Part shown: in pieces, positions 24,785 to 32,406 of the stretch
How positions within the stretch are numbered: the first letter of the stretch is position 1
Layout: every line of letters starts with the position of its first letter
Assembly: GCF_029813775.1 (NCBI RefSeq)
Contig: NZ_JARVKW010000012.1
Location: 62,001 to 126,000 of the forward strand
Source of the DNA: Streptomyces sp. DH24
GTDB lineage: Bacteria > Actinomycetota > Actinomycetes > Streptomycetales > Streptomycetaceae
Reading direction: 5' to 3'
DNA: 64,000 bases
Program-made: the position numbers and the translations under genes
The notes under the pieces: generated by a model
The model's input: only the letters and a program-made list of their open reading frames with translations
What the model was told of the DNA's origin: nothing
Databases searched by the model: none

Positions 24785-25149
24785 CGGTTCTCACCCCCGA
24801 GGACCGCTGCGAGTTCCTGGCCCAGCGCACGGAGCTGCTCGGCGGCCTGCACCAGGGCGTCCGCGAGCTGCTCGACCTCCTCGGGGGTGCGGGTGCCGGT
24901 GAAGTCACCGGTCTCGACGTACAGGCCGATGGTGCGGTCGACGCTGGAGAACGGGGACTGGGAGAGCATCGCGCGGAACAGTTCCTCGCCGCTCGGCGCG
25001 GTGATGGTGTGCTCGGGCCCGTAGTGGGTGATGTCGACCTTGTACTGGGCGCGGTCGTCGCCGTGGCCGGCGCACCAGTCGGGCTCGTCGATCTCCAGCG
25101 ACTTGGTGACGAAGACGCTGACCTGGGCCGTGCGGGGCTCGGTGCTCAC
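24781..25149 (-). CDS. DUF6907-like protein, 122 aa
   Basis: PDWCAGHGDDRAQYKVDITH, YGPEHTITAPSGEELFRAML and a C-terminal helix LADALVQAAEQLRALGQEL. The W-C-x-G-H core with later H, then a beta strand series, is characteristic of this Streptomyces-wide family, often coded on phages and AICEs. Role unknown; the Cys/His set could bind a metal. GTG start at 25149 overlaps the GGDEF gene's stop. Confidence 0.65.
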   Translation of the reverse strand: MSTEPRTAQVSVFVTKSLEIDEPDWCAGHGDDRAQYKVDITHYGPEHTITAPSGEELFRAMLSQSPFSSVDRTIGLYVETGDFTGTRTPEEVEQLADALVQAAEQLRALGQELAAVLGGENR

Positions 25150-25793
25150 CGGGTCTCACCTGCCGTGGTGCCGGGGCGGCCGGAGCGGCGGCCACAGCTG
25201 GTGGCGTGGGCGGGGGCGGGGCCGTCGGCGATGCGCCAGCCTCCACCGCCGCGTTTGGCGTCGTACATGGCCTCGTCGGCCCGGCGGAGCGCTGCAGGCA
25301 GGGCGGGCGCGGGCAGGGGCGTGGCGATGTATGCGCCGATCGAGGCGCCGACGGTGAGGGCGCGGCCTTCGTGCCGGAACGGGGCGGTGACCGCGCCGTG
25401 CAGCCCGGCCAGCAGCCACGGCAGTGTCCCGGGGTCCGACCAGGGGACGACGGCGGTGAACTCGTCGCCGCCGAGCCGGGCGGCGAGGGCGCCGGGGTGG
25501 CCGTCGAGGACGTCGGTCAGGCTGGCGGCGGTGGCACGGATCGCCGTATCCCCGGCCGCGTGCCCGAAGGTGTCGTTCAGGGCCTTGAAGCCGTCCAGGT
25601 CGATCAGGAGTACGGCGTGCGAGCGGCGGGCGAGGGCGCGCTGTGCCTGCTGCTCGAACGCGGCGCGGGTGGGGAGCCCGGACAAGGGGTCGCGGCGTGC
25701 GGCGTGGAGGCGGCGGCGCAGGGTGTGGGTGTGCCAGGCCCATCCGGAGGCGAGGGGCGCGGCGGCGCTGAGCGCGGTGATGAGGGTGCTCAT
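25146..25793 (-). CDS. GGDEF-domain protein, probable diguanylate cyclase, 215 aa
   Basis: One hydrophobic N-terminal helix (residues 4-22), then a complete GGDEF domain: DPLSGLPTRAAFEQQ at 35-49, LLIDLDGFKALNDTFGH at 62-78 with the metal Asp, the signature RLGGDEF with GGDEF at 108-112, VGASIGAY and ADEAMYDAKR. All residues needed to make cyclic di-GMP from two GTP appear present. The product-inhibition I-site (RxxD at 99-102) is replaced by HPGA, so feedback control may be missing. Cyclic di-GMP controls Streptomyces development through BldD (known); a GGDEF on the element could act on the host. ATG at 25793 overlaps the 53-aa gene's stop. Confidence 0.85.
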   Translation of the reverse strand: MSTLITALSAAAPLASGWAWHTHTLRRRLHAARRDPLSGLPTRAAFEQQAQRALARRSHAVLLIDLDGFKALNDTFGHAAGDTAIRATAASLTDVLDGHPGALAARLGGDEFTAVVPWSDPGTLPWLLAGLHGAVTAPFRHEGRALTVGASIGAYIATPLPAPALPAALRRADEAMYDAKRGGGGWRIADGPAPAHATSCGRRSGRPGTTAGETR

Positions 25794-25951
25794 CGGATCA
25801 CCGCCTTGGCGATGATCCCGGTGGCGCCGGCCGCGGTGACGCGCACGGTGAGGGTGCGGCCAGGGCTGCGGCGGATGATGCCCGCGGCGATGAGCCTGCG
25901 GGTGTGCCTGACCTGCGCGCACGACGGCGCGCTAGGGTTCTTCCTGTCCAT
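25790..25951 (-). CDS. Small basic protein before the GGDEF gene, 53 aa
   Basis: MDRKNPSAPSCAQVRHTRRL, IAAGIIRRSPGRTLTVRVTA. The ATG at 25951 lacks a clear ribosome binding site, so a longer form starting near 26050 is possible. The overlap ATGA with the GGDEF gene supports real translation. The Arg-rich N-terminus could bind nucleic acid; no family recognised. Confidence 0.45.
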   Translation of the reverse strand: MDRKNPSAPSCAQVRHTRRLIAAGIIRRSPGRTLTVRVTAAGATGIIAKAVIR

Positions 25952-26076
25952 TACGAGCCCAATCTCGTGGTGGGAAGTGCCGGGGCGGGGCGTGTCAGCG
26001 CTCCGGTGCGTAGGGGTCGGGCGGCGCGCGCGCCTCGGGTGTTCCACCACCCGGGAGCTGCCGTCCGGCCCCGCTT

Positions 26077-26289
26077 CTATTCGGTTGTCGAGTACTTCTT
26101 GATCGCGTCGTTGACGACGGTGTAGCTGCGGCCGAGCTCCTTGGCGACCTTGTAGGAGCTGCCGAGTTCGGCCTTGCCGTCGGCGAGCGCCTTACCGCGC
26201 CGCTTGAGCGCTTCGGCCAGTTGCGACTGGAGCTGTTCCACCAGCTCGTCCTCACGCCTGAACCGAACCCGCCAGGGTTCTTCGGTCAC
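26077..26289 (-). CDS. Small HTH DNA-binding protein, 70 aa
   Basis: Helical start (WRVRFRREDELVEQLQSQLA, EALKRRGKALADGKAELG) then an HTH SSYKVAKELGRSYTVVNDAI, where VAKELG is the first and TVVNDAIK the recognition helix. The GTG at 26289 has no ribosome binding site and sits 9 nt from a perfect palindrome (26298-26323), which suggests the protein binds there and controls its own gene. It lies at the head of the GGDEF and transfer gene run, so it may set when that run is expressed. Confidence 0.7.
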   Translation of the reverse strand: MTEEPWRVRFRREDELVEQLQSQLAEALKRRGKALADGKAELGSSYKVAKELGRSYTVVNDAIKKYSTTE

Positions 26290-26297
26290 AGGGCGGA

Positions 26298-26323
26298 GAC
26301 TATCACGGGGGGCCGTGATAGTC
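26298..26323. promoter_or_regulatory. Perfect palindrome, probable operator
   Basis: GACTATCACGG, a GGGG spacer, then CCGTGATAGTC: 11-bp arms without mismatch. One end touches the stop codon of the upstream gene (26322) and the other is 9 nt from the HTH gene's start. It could be an operator for that protein or a short terminator hairpin; there is no T-tract, which favours an operator. Confidence 0.65.
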
Positions 26324-26948
26324 ACGCGACCTCGTCGGACTGAAGGTGCCGCAGTGCGAGCCAATCTCGCGCCGTCTCATAGGTGTACGAGCACCAGCGG
26401 CACGTCACCCGGGTCTGCCCGGGCAGGCGGGACACGACTGCGCCGCAGACGACGCCCTCAGCGGTGATCGCCACGCACGTCCCCAGACGCTGCGGACGCG
26501 GCGCCGGGTCCCCGACGATCGTGCGGGCCGCCGACTCCAGGTCCCCCGCCTCACGGAACAGCTCCCCGGCCGCCGGATAGTGGTCAACAATCCACTCCAG
26601 CTCCATGGCCAGCCACCGGCAGTCCGCGGCCAGATCCGCCGGCGGGGGCGGCGGCGAGTGCTGCGGCCACCGCTCCCGCTGCACGTCCACCCGCCACAAC
26701 CGCACCACCTCGGCCGCCCGAACCGAGTTCACCGTGTCGAGGACGTCTTCGTTGAGCGGCGAGCGAGGCCCGGCCGCGCCCCGGGTGGACACGATCTCGC
26801 CCCAGCCGTGGCCGCGCGGCACCAGGCACTCGGCGACCTCCGCGTACAGGACGGGCAGTTCACCCAGCCGCCTGGCCAGTTGGACCGTGTGCCGGCCGCA
26901 CAAGTACCGGCTCGCGGTCACCTCACCGCACAGCTCACACGTGATCAT
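26322..26948 (-). CDS. Zinc-finger-like hypothetical phage protein, 208 aa
   Basis: MITCELCGEVTASRYLCGRH gives a first Cys cluster, and the C-terminal part has CVAITAEGVVCGAVV followed by TRVTCRWCSYTYETARDWLA, a second treble-clef-like cluster plus a short HTH-like helix. Between them is a helical domain (EVVRLWRVDVQRERWPQHSP). Proteins with this two-ended zinc layout are common in actinophages and AICEs next to ssb and replication genes; they are of unknown role. Confidence 0.65.
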   Translation of the reverse strand: MITCELCGEVTASRYLCGRHTVQLARRLGELPVLYAEVAECLVPRGHGWGEIVSTRGAAGPRSPLNEDVLDTVNSVRAAEVVRLWRVDVQRERWPQHSPPPPPADLAADCRWLAMELEWIVDHYPAAGELFREAGDLESAARTIVGDPAPRPQRLGTCVAITAEGVVCGAVVSRLPGQTRVTCRWCSYTYETARDWLALRHLQSDEVA

Positions 26949-26957
26949 CGTCTGCTC

Positions 26958-27479
26958 CTAGAAGGGCGGCTCGTCGCTGTACCCGGCGCCCTGCGCGGCG
27001 GGCTGCTGCTGGGCGGGCGGAGTGGTGCCCCAGCCGCCGCCTTGCTGCTGGCCGTTCGCGGGCCGGGCGCCGGCCCAGCCGTCAACCGTGGGCGTACCCC
27101 CACGGTTGCCACCACCGGTTGCCTTGGTGACCTTGGCGGTGGCGAAGGTCAGCGACGGGCCGACCTCGTCGGCGTCCAGCTCAAAGACCGTGCGCTTGAT
27201 GCCTTCACGGTCCTCGTAGCTGCGCTGCTTGAGGCGGCCCTGGACGATGACGCGCATCCCGCGCTGCAGGGACTCGGCGACATGCTCGGCGGCCTGCCGC
27301 CACACCGAGCAGGTCAGGAAAAGGGCCTCGCCGTCCTCCCACTGGCTAGTCGTCTTGTTGAAGGTGCGCGGGGTGGACGCGATGCGGAACTTGGCGACTG
27401 CGGCGCCGGCCGGGGTGAAGCGGAGTTCGGGGTCGTCGACCAGGTTGCCGACGACGGTGACGGTGGTCTCGCCTGCCAT
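26958..27479 (-). CDS. ssb: Single-stranded DNA-binding protein, 173 aa
   Basis: [80 protein letters not shown]: a full SSB OB-fold. The C-terminus is Gly/Gln-rich with the acidic tip DEPPF that recruits replication partners. An extra copy of the host SSB carried by the element, matching its own primase and DUF3987 protein to form a replication module. ATG at 27479. Confidence 0.9.
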   Translation of the reverse strand: MAGETTVTVVGNLVDDPELRFTPAGAAVAKFRIASTPRTFNKTTSQWEDGEALFLTCSVWRQAAEHVAESLQRGMRVIVQGRLKQRSYEDREGIKRTVFELDADEVGPSLTFATAKVTKATGGGNRGGTPTVDGWAGARPANGQQQGGGWGTTPPAQQQPAAQGAGYSDEPPF

Positions 27480-27552
27480 TGCGGGCTCCTTCGTGGTGTG
27501 CTGGGTGGGAGGCCGGGCCCGATATCCGCGGGCCCGGCCGTGGCCATGCGGA

Positions 27553-28191
27553 TCAGGCGGACTGCGCGGGCGCGGGCGGTTCCTCGCTGGGGTGGAACAG
27601 CCGCACGAAGCCCTCGTCCTGCGTGGGGTTACTGACGAACCCGTCCCGGTCAACGCAGGCCGGTTCCATGTCGCCGTCGTCCTTCACGTTCCAGGCGACG
27701 ACGGTAAAGCTGAAGGTAGTGCCGTCGTCGTCGCGGTACTCGGCCATCCAGCCGCCCCCGGGCATGGTGGCGACGATTCGGGGCGCCCGGTCTTCCATCA
27801 GGCCAGCGAAGTTGCTGTAGCTGCTGGCGTCGACGAGGCGGCCGGTCTTCTCGTCGACGACGAGGGCGACCTTGTCGTCGTCCCAGGCGACGACGGGCTT
27901 GGTGGAGTGGTTGGTGGTGTCGGTGGCCTTGTTGTGGTGGCGGTAGCGGGCCACGTAGGCGGGGCGGTTGGCGGGGATCACTGGTTCTCCTTGGTGGTGT
28001 CGTCCGTGACCGTCTCGGGTCACGGTTCCGTCCGTCATGCGGGCGGAAGCTTGGTTGCGGAGGCGTTGGGCGTGCCGGTGGGCGAGGCCGCGCTGCCGGG
28101 CGGCGTTGAGAGCTGCGCGCCGACGCTTGGCCTCCTCGGCGCGGCGCCGGGCGGCGGCGATCTTTGCCGCGACGACGTCATCGACGTTCAC
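27553..28191 (-). CDS. Hypothetical protein with two possible starts, 212 aa (or 142 aa)
   Basis: A GTG at 28191 (AGGAG 8 nt upstream) opens a basic N-terminus ([40 protein letters not shown]). An in-frame GTG at 27981 has AAGGAG 6 nt upstream and opens the main domain: [60 protein letters not shown]. The join between the two (about 27982-28037) has low third-position GC, as if two genes became fused. No function recognised; it precedes ssb in the replication operon. Confidence 0.6.
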   Translation of the reverse strand: MNVDDVVAAKIAAARRRAEEAKRRRAALNAARQRGLAHRHAQRLRNQASARMTDGTVTRDGHGRHHQGEPVIPANRPAYVARYRHHNKATDTTNHSTKPVVAWDDDKVALVVDEKTGRLVDASSYSNFAGLMEDRAPRIVATMPGGGWMAEYRDDDGTTFSFTVVAWNVKDDGDMEPACVDRDGFVSNPTQDEGFVRLFHPSEEPPAPAQSA

Positions 28192-28230
28192 GTGGGACTC
28201 TCCTGTCGGGTCCCGGCCGCCGGACTTTCC

Positions 28231-28406
28231 TCCATTAATTCCATGCGGCCGTACCGGTAAGGGGTGAGGGCGATAATGCTTGCGATGCACTCCGAGTTAC
28301 TTTTTGGCTACTGATGGTAGTAATTAGTTGAAAAATGAGCTTTACGGGGGCCCTGGAACTAATCCAGGGCCCGTCACGCGGCACCCCGGGGCATGGAATT
28401 AATGGA
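28231..28406. repeat. 16-bp inverted repeat bracketing a terminator and AT-rich gap
   Basis: The left arm (28231-28246) reads TCCATTAATTCCATGC; its exact reverse complement is at 28391-28406 inside the last codons of the DUF3987 gene. Between them are about 145 bp holding the terminator hairpin and a stretch (28270-28345) that is clearly less GC-rich than the surroundings. The arms could mark a replication origin, a recombination scar or a duplicated gene end. Confidence 0.6.
28348..28372 (-). terminator. Hairpin directly after the DUF3987 gene
   Basis: A perfect 9-bp stem GGGCCCTGG/CCAGGGCCC with a 7-nt loop begins 1 nt after the stop of the DUF3987 gene. On the minus strand a CATTTTTC run follows about 10 nt later. 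It splits primase/DUF3987 from the ssb genes. Confidence 0.75.
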
Positions 28407-29990
28407 AATAAGTCGGCTCCGATCGATGCCTGAGATGTCCGGATGGACCACGTAGCGAGGCTTCTGAGGGCGCCCACGCTGTCCTTCCTTGCGCTCCGGA
28501 GGGTCGATCTGCCGGAGCCACCCGGACCGCACCAGAACGTCCAGGGCGTCGTGAACGTCTGCCATCTCCGTGCACCAGCTCTGTCCGCGCACGCCCTTCT
28601 CGACGTCGCTCGCGGAGAACCGCCCCACGATCTGCTCGTCCGCCATCTTCCGGCGAAGCCAGTCCAGGACGGCTCGGGCCGGCCCGAGCTTCGACTGCCG
28701 CTCGGCAGACATCAAGTCGGATACGAGCCGGGCGTGCGCGATCAGGTACGGCACGAGGGACACCACGTCGTCCATCACGTCCCCGGGAACGGTCAGGGCC
28801 GACGGGTCCTCAAGGAGCGTCAGCACCGCGGCCAAGCGCAGGACCTGCCCGGGCAGCTTCTTCGCCCAGCCTTCGATGGCGGCGAGATCGCCGTGCGCCT
28901 TGTGCCGGGGTTCGAGGGCCTCCCAGAACGCCCGGAATGATGCGCGAGCGTGCGCGTCGAGGTCCATCTGCCGGTACTCGGTGTCGTCCCAGATCGCCGT
29001 CATCATCGCGGTGATGGCGGCGTGCCACGTCTGCCGCACCTGGCCCGGAATGGGGTCGGTGTCGTAAACGCGGTCGCCGACCCGGCTGACGGGCATGGAG
29101 AAGATGAAACGCGCCATGAGACCGCGGGCCTCGAAGACGTCGCCGGTCTCTCCCATGCCGGTCAGGAAGCCCGGCTGTACTGCCAGGCCGAGCGACAGGT
29201 TGGGGCGCTCCAGCAGCAGCGTGCGGCCGCTCTTGCGGTTGACGGCGTGGGGTTCGTGGCTCCACGCCTTGAGGACGATCTCGGGGTTGGCGTTCTTGGC
29301 GTACCGGCCGCCGACGTTGCCGAGGAACGAGCTTTCGGTGGAGAGCACGGCCAAGCGCTCGCCCTGCTCGGCGATGACGTCGGTGGCCGCTTCTGGGGTG
29401 GTGTCGTCGGCGATGAGCTGCGTGTACACCTTCGGTTCGCCGAGGGCCTCGAGTTCATCGCGGGCCAGGTCGAGGTCGACGCGCGCCTTCTTGCGTCCGT
29501 CCGCGTCCTTGGCCTTGATGACCTTGCTCTCCGCGTCAGACACGATCGACTCGGCGATGCGCCTGTCCTGCTGGTCCCGGGCGACAGCGACCTTGTCCTC
29601 TTCACGGCGCCGCTTCTGCTCGTCGTACACCGGCTTGGCCATGAGGCCGAGCGCTGGCGACTTCATCTCGCCGGGCGCGGCCACGGGCATCGTGTACAGG
29701 GTGACGGGCTCGACCCAGTCGGGTTTCGGGCTGACTGTGCGGCGGCCGCCGATCGCCGTGGAAGCGACGGCCATGCCCAGCCACGCGGGCAAGTCGACGG
29801 GCACCTGGAGGCTGTCCGCGACGGCCTGAGCCATCATCCCGACGCCGCGGAGCTTGGACGCGTCCAGCGGCGGCGCGGGCGGAGGCTCCAGCGGGATCGG
29901 CTCATCCCAGCCCTCTACGTCCTCCGGGTGCACGCCGCGATCCCACGATGGTGCCTCGACGTTGGGCGCCCAGTTCGGTCCCGCCGTCAC
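28374..29990 (-). CDS. DUF3987-family replication protein, 538 aa
   Basis: VPVDLPAWLGMAVASTAIGG then WVEPVTLYTMPVAAPGEMKS with a P-loop-like PGEMKS, LIADDTTPEAATDVIAEQGE, RLAVLSTESSFLGNVGGRYA and LLLERPNLSLGLAVQPGFLT: the DUF3987 core, a RecA/helicase-like domain often called a primase-associated helicase on phages and plasmids. C-terminal HTH region (FSASDVEKGVRGQSWCTEMA, ALDVLVRSGWLRQIDPPE). The GTG at 29990 overlaps the primase stop, so the pair is co-translated and probably acts together at the element's origin. Confidence 0.82.
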   Translation of the reverse strand: MTAGPNWAPNVEAPSWDRGVHPEDVEGWDEPIPLEPPPAPPLDASKLRGVGMMAQAVADSLQVPVDLPAWLGMAVASTAIGGRRTVSPKPDWVEPVTLYTMPVAAPGEMKSPALGLMAKPVYDEQKRRREEDKVAVARDQQDRRIAESIVSDAESKVIKAKDADGRKKARVDLDLARDELEALGEPKVYTQLIADDTTPEAATDVIAEQGERLAVLSTESSFLGNVGGRYAKNANPEIVLKAWSHEPHAVNRKSGRTLLLERPNLSLGLAVQPGFLTGMGETGDVFEARGLMARFIFSMPVSRVGDRVYDTDPIPGQVRQTWHAAITAMMTAIWDDTEYRQMDLDAHARASFRAFWEALEPRHKAHGDLAAIEGWAKKLPGQVLRLAAVLTLLEDPSALTVPGDVMDDVVSLVPYLIAHARLVSDLMSAERQSKLGPARAVLDWLRRKMADEQIVGRFSASDVEKGVRGQSWCTEMADVHDALDVLVRSGWLRQIDPPERKEGQRGRPQKPRYVVHPDISGIDRSRLISINSMPRGAA

Positions 29991-30844
29991 TGGGCCGCCG
30001 CCAGGTCGTTGGGGTACGGGACGGGCGCCCACACCTGGATGAACTCGTGATCCTTGTGGCCAGCGGCGAAGTGGTCAGCGGCGTCCTTGCCGGTCTTGGC
30101 CTGGACGACGTACACGGAGTGCGCCAGGCCGTGCAGGGACTCGACGACGGCGAGGGCGTGCTCGCGGCCCTTCTCGTCACGGTCGGCGACGATCGTGACG
30201 TCGGCGCCCTCCAGGTACTGGGCGTGCTCGGCGGTCCACTTCCCGGAGCCGCCCGCGTTGCAGGTGGCGGGCAAACCGTGGTCGACGAGGGCGTGTACAT
30301 CCTTCTCGCCCTCGGCGACCCAGATGACCCGGTCCGCTTCCTTCGCGGCCAGCAGCTCGGGCAGTCGGTACGGGACCACGGCGACGATTCGGTTCCCGCG
30401 CTCGTCGTTCAGGGACCAGCGGCGGCCGGACTTCGTGGCCGGGTCGGGGCGCCACTGGGCGAAGTCCTTGTGGTCGCATCGGGTGACACCGTGGACGACG
30501 GCGCCGTTCTCGTCGCGGTAGACGTACTGGGCAACCCGCTTGTGGCCGTGCCGCTGGCAGGGGATCCAGGTGTCCTCGGTCGGCCGATCACGGGGTCGCT
30601 CAAAGGGCTTGTCGAACAGGTCGGCCATAGTCCAGCCGATCTCGGCGAGGAAGTCGTCGTTGCCCTGGCACTTGTGGCAGTACACGGCGACGCCCTCGTT
30701 GGTGTGGGCGATGGCGACGGTGTCGGGGGCGTCACCGCCGTGGCAGATGCCGCGCGTGCGGAGCTTGCCGCCCTGGTAGCGCGTGGGCTCGCCCCGGTCG
30801 CGGAGGATGTCCGCGAGCCTGTTGAAGGCGATTGCGTCGGTCAC
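29987..30844 (-). CDS. TOPRIM-domain DNA primase-like protein, 285 aa
   Basis: N-terminal zinc site with C34-H35 and VYCHKCQG (C56, H57, C59), similar to the CHC2 primase zinc ribbon, then a TOPRIM domain with VIWVAEGEKDVHAL (EGEKD at 178-182) and TIVADRDEKGRE (D221, D223). That combination makes RNA primers for DNA synthesis, or acts as a primase part of a primase-helicase. The polymerase core of DnaG is short here, so priming may need the DUF3987 partner. GTG start at 30844. Confidence 0.82.
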   Translation of the reverse strand: MTDAIAFNRLADILRDRGEPTRYQGGKLRTRGICHGGDAPDTVAIAHTNEGVAVYCHKCQGNDDFLAEIGWTMADLFDKPFERPRDRPTEDTWIPCQRHGHKRVAQYVYRDENGAVVHGVTRCDHKDFAQWRPDPATKSGRRWSLNDERGNRIVAVVPYRLPELLAAKEADRVIWVAEGEKDVHALVDHGLPATCNAGGSGKWTAEHAQYLEGADVTIVADRDEKGREHALAVVESLHGLAHSVYVVQAKTGKDAADHFAAGHKDHEFIQVWAPVPYPNDLAAAQ

Positions 30845-30930
30845 GAACGTGCTCTCTTCTACGAGCTGGATCGAAGGTTCGCGGGGTGCCGGCGGGCGCC
30901 GCGGGGGGAGTTGCGGCGCCCGCCGGCGGC

Positions 30931-31176
30931 TCAGGCGGCCCTGCGCTTGGCCTGCGCGACGTCCTCGGCGACGGAGGTGATGCGCATGCACCAGTCCCGT
31001 GCAGCAGTGATCACGGTGAGCGGGCTGGGCTGCTGCTCCAGGTCGTGCCGGATGGAGGCGAGGACCATCTCGTGCAGGGCGCGTTCCTGCTGCCGCTGCA
31101 CGTACCTCTGGCCGTCGTCCTCGGGCAGCCTGGAGGGGTTGTCGATGGGCCACTGGCCCGGGTGACGTTCGGTCAC
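30931..31176 (-). CDS. Small hypothetical protein, 81 aa
   Basis: MTERHPGQWPIDNPSRLPED, GQRYVQRQQERALHEMVLAS, ITAARDWCMRITSVAEDVAQ. GTG start at 31176 overlaps the stop of the preceding gene (GTGA) and has AAGGAGG upstream. Helical and soluble; no function recognised. Confidence 0.6.
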   Translation of the reverse strand: MTERHPGQWPIDNPSRLPEDDGQRYVQRQQERALHEMVLASIRHDLEQQPSPLTVITAARDWCMRITSVAEDVAQAKRRAA

Positions 31177-31364
31177 GATGCCTCCTTGCGGTGGATCGGC
31201 CAGCCGGGGCCGGGCGGGATCTCGGGCTGGCCTTGGAGGGCGCGCGGGGTGTGCTCGGGGCAGCGCAGGCCGGGCAGGAAGCGGCGGACGCCGTCGGCCT
31301 TGCGGCAGTGGCGCCGCTCGGCGCCGATCCAGTGGCCGCACTCGGGTCGTGTCGACTCCTTCAC
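31173..31364 (-). CDS. Small cysteine-containing protein, 63 aa
   Basis: MKESTRPECGHWIGAERRHC followed by LRCPEHTPRALQGQPEIPPG. The spacing of Cys/His (C-x-H, C, C-x-x-H) looks like a small zinc knuckle. Overlaps both neighbours by 4 nt, so it is firmly in the early operon. Short host-takeover or DNA-binding proteins are typical here, but nothing specific can be read. Confidence 0.55.
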   Translation of the reverse strand: MKESTRPECGHWIGAERRHCRKADGVRRFLPGLRCPEHTPRALQGQPEIPPGPGWPIHRKEAS

Positions 31365-31546
31365 GCCGCCTCCCCTCTAGCGAGGGCGGCGACGACGGGC
31401 GCGAAGATGCCGCGGAGCGTGGCCTTCTGCTCGATGGTCAGCGGCGGGGCCGCATCGACGATGGCGTCGATGCGAGCCCAGTAGGCGGCATTCCGGGCCG
31501 GGTCGTCGAAGCGGACAGGCCGGGCCGCGCGGCGCTCAAGGGCCAT
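31361..31546 (-). CDS. Small hypothetical protein, 61 aa
   Basis: MALERRAARPVRFDDPARNA, AYWARIDAIVDAAPPLTIEQ, KATLRGIFAPVVAALARGEA. ATG at 31546 with a strong AAGGAGG. The pattern PLT.EQ...LR.I is often seen in short proteins of Streptomyces phages and AICEs. Function unknown. Confidence 0.6.
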   Translation of the reverse strand: MALERRAARPVRFDDPARNAAYWARIDAIVDAAPPLTIEQKATLRGIFAPVVAALARGEAA

Positions 31547-31665
31547 GCAATCCTCCTTGGATTGCTCAGGCCCCGCGCCCTCCGACAAGGACACCACAGA
31601 TTTCGTATCGCGTTCCCCCCGCTCGGGGGAGCCGGTGCGGGACGCCGGCACGTTGCTCGCGGCGC

Positions 31666-32130
31666 TCATCCGCAGGCCTTGGTGATGGCGCGGATGCGGC
31701 GGTCGTCGGCTTCGCGGTCGAGCCGGGCTATCTCGGGGTCGCCCTCGACGTCGTCGGCCGCGGTCCGCTCGGCGGCGTCGACCACGGCCTCGAGGCGGGC
31801 AGTGAAGCCGCGCAGCTCGGCGAGCGCCTGGCGGGCCTCGGTCGGGCTCAGCTCCCCGGTGGACGTGCCGAAGTCGAGCCAGACGCGGGTCTGCCGGCCG
31901 TAGGCCTGCGGCTTGTCGTTGATGACGACGACCTGCGCGGCCAGCCACGGCCACTGGGCGCGCTCCTCGGGCGTGAGGCTGGAGTCGATGTCCCGCATGA
32001 CGGTCTCGATCCGGTGGCTTGTGTGCCACTCGGGGGCGCCCGGGGCGTCGTGGTCGGTGGCGCAGTCGGGCGGGCAGCCCCAGCGGAGCAGCCACTCGGT
32101 ACCGCGCTGCGCGGCGGTCAGCGCGGTCAT
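31666..32130 (-). CDS. DUF6907-like helical protein, 154 aa
   Basis: LTAAQRGTEWLLRWGCPPDC, ATDHDAPGAPEWHTSHRIET, QAYGRQTRVWLDFGTSTGEL, LSPTEARQALAELRGFTARL. The W-G-C-P-P-x-C...H start and GELSP.EAR.AL..LR resemble phage- and AICE-borne zinc-knuckle-plus-helix proteins. ATG at 32130 overlaps the upstream stop by ATGA. Role unknown. Confidence 0.6.
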   Translation of the reverse strand: MTALTAAQRGTEWLLRWGCPPDCATDHDAPGAPEWHTSHRIETVMRDIDSSLTPEERAQWPWLAAQVVVINDKPQAYGRQTRVWLDFGTSTGELSPTEARQALAELRGFTARLEAVVDAAERTAADDVEGDPEIARLDREADDRRIRAITKACG

Positions 32131-32390
32131 CCCGTCACCCCCGGGTGGGCGAGGAGGGCACGCACGGCGGCGAGCCGCTGTGCCGGGTCCTGACCGGTGG
32201 GGACGACGATGCAGCGGTCGTCCTCGGTCTGGACGTACATGGCCACGAACTGGCTGTAGAGGCTTTCGTCGAGGGTGCTGCCGTCCCACTCCTCGATCTG
32301 CAGGCCGTGCTCGGCAGCGAGGACCATGACGGTCTCGCGCGGGTCAGGCTGGGTCGACGGCGGCGTTGCCGTCGTGGGAAGCTTGCTCAT
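32127..32390 (-). CDS. Small hypothetical protein, 87 aa
   Basis: MSKLPTTATPPSTQPDPRET, VMVLAAEHGLQIEEWDGSTL, QFVAMYVQTEDDRCIVVPTG, QRLAAVRALLAHPGVTG. Lies directly downstream of the cro-like HTH gene, so it is the second gene of the early minus-strand transcript. No family recognised. Confidence 0.55.
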   Translation of the reverse strand: MSKLPTTATPPSTQPDPRETVMVLAAEHGLQIEEWDGSTLDESLYSQFVAMYVQTEDDRCIVVPTGQDPAQRLAAVRALLAHPGVTG

Positions 32391-32406
32391 GAGCGCGTTC
32401 CGTTTC

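Noticed and set aside
25954..26370. Similar short palindromes ACGAGCCCAATCTCGT (25953) and GCGAGCCAATCTCGC (26356)
   Set aside because: The second lies in coding sequence and differs by an indel; two short matches in the same region are not enough to claim an operator family.
28235..28477. 80-codon minus-strand frame near the DUF3987 end
   Set aside because: Runs through the terminator hairpin and the inverted repeat with no ribosome binding site or family pattern.
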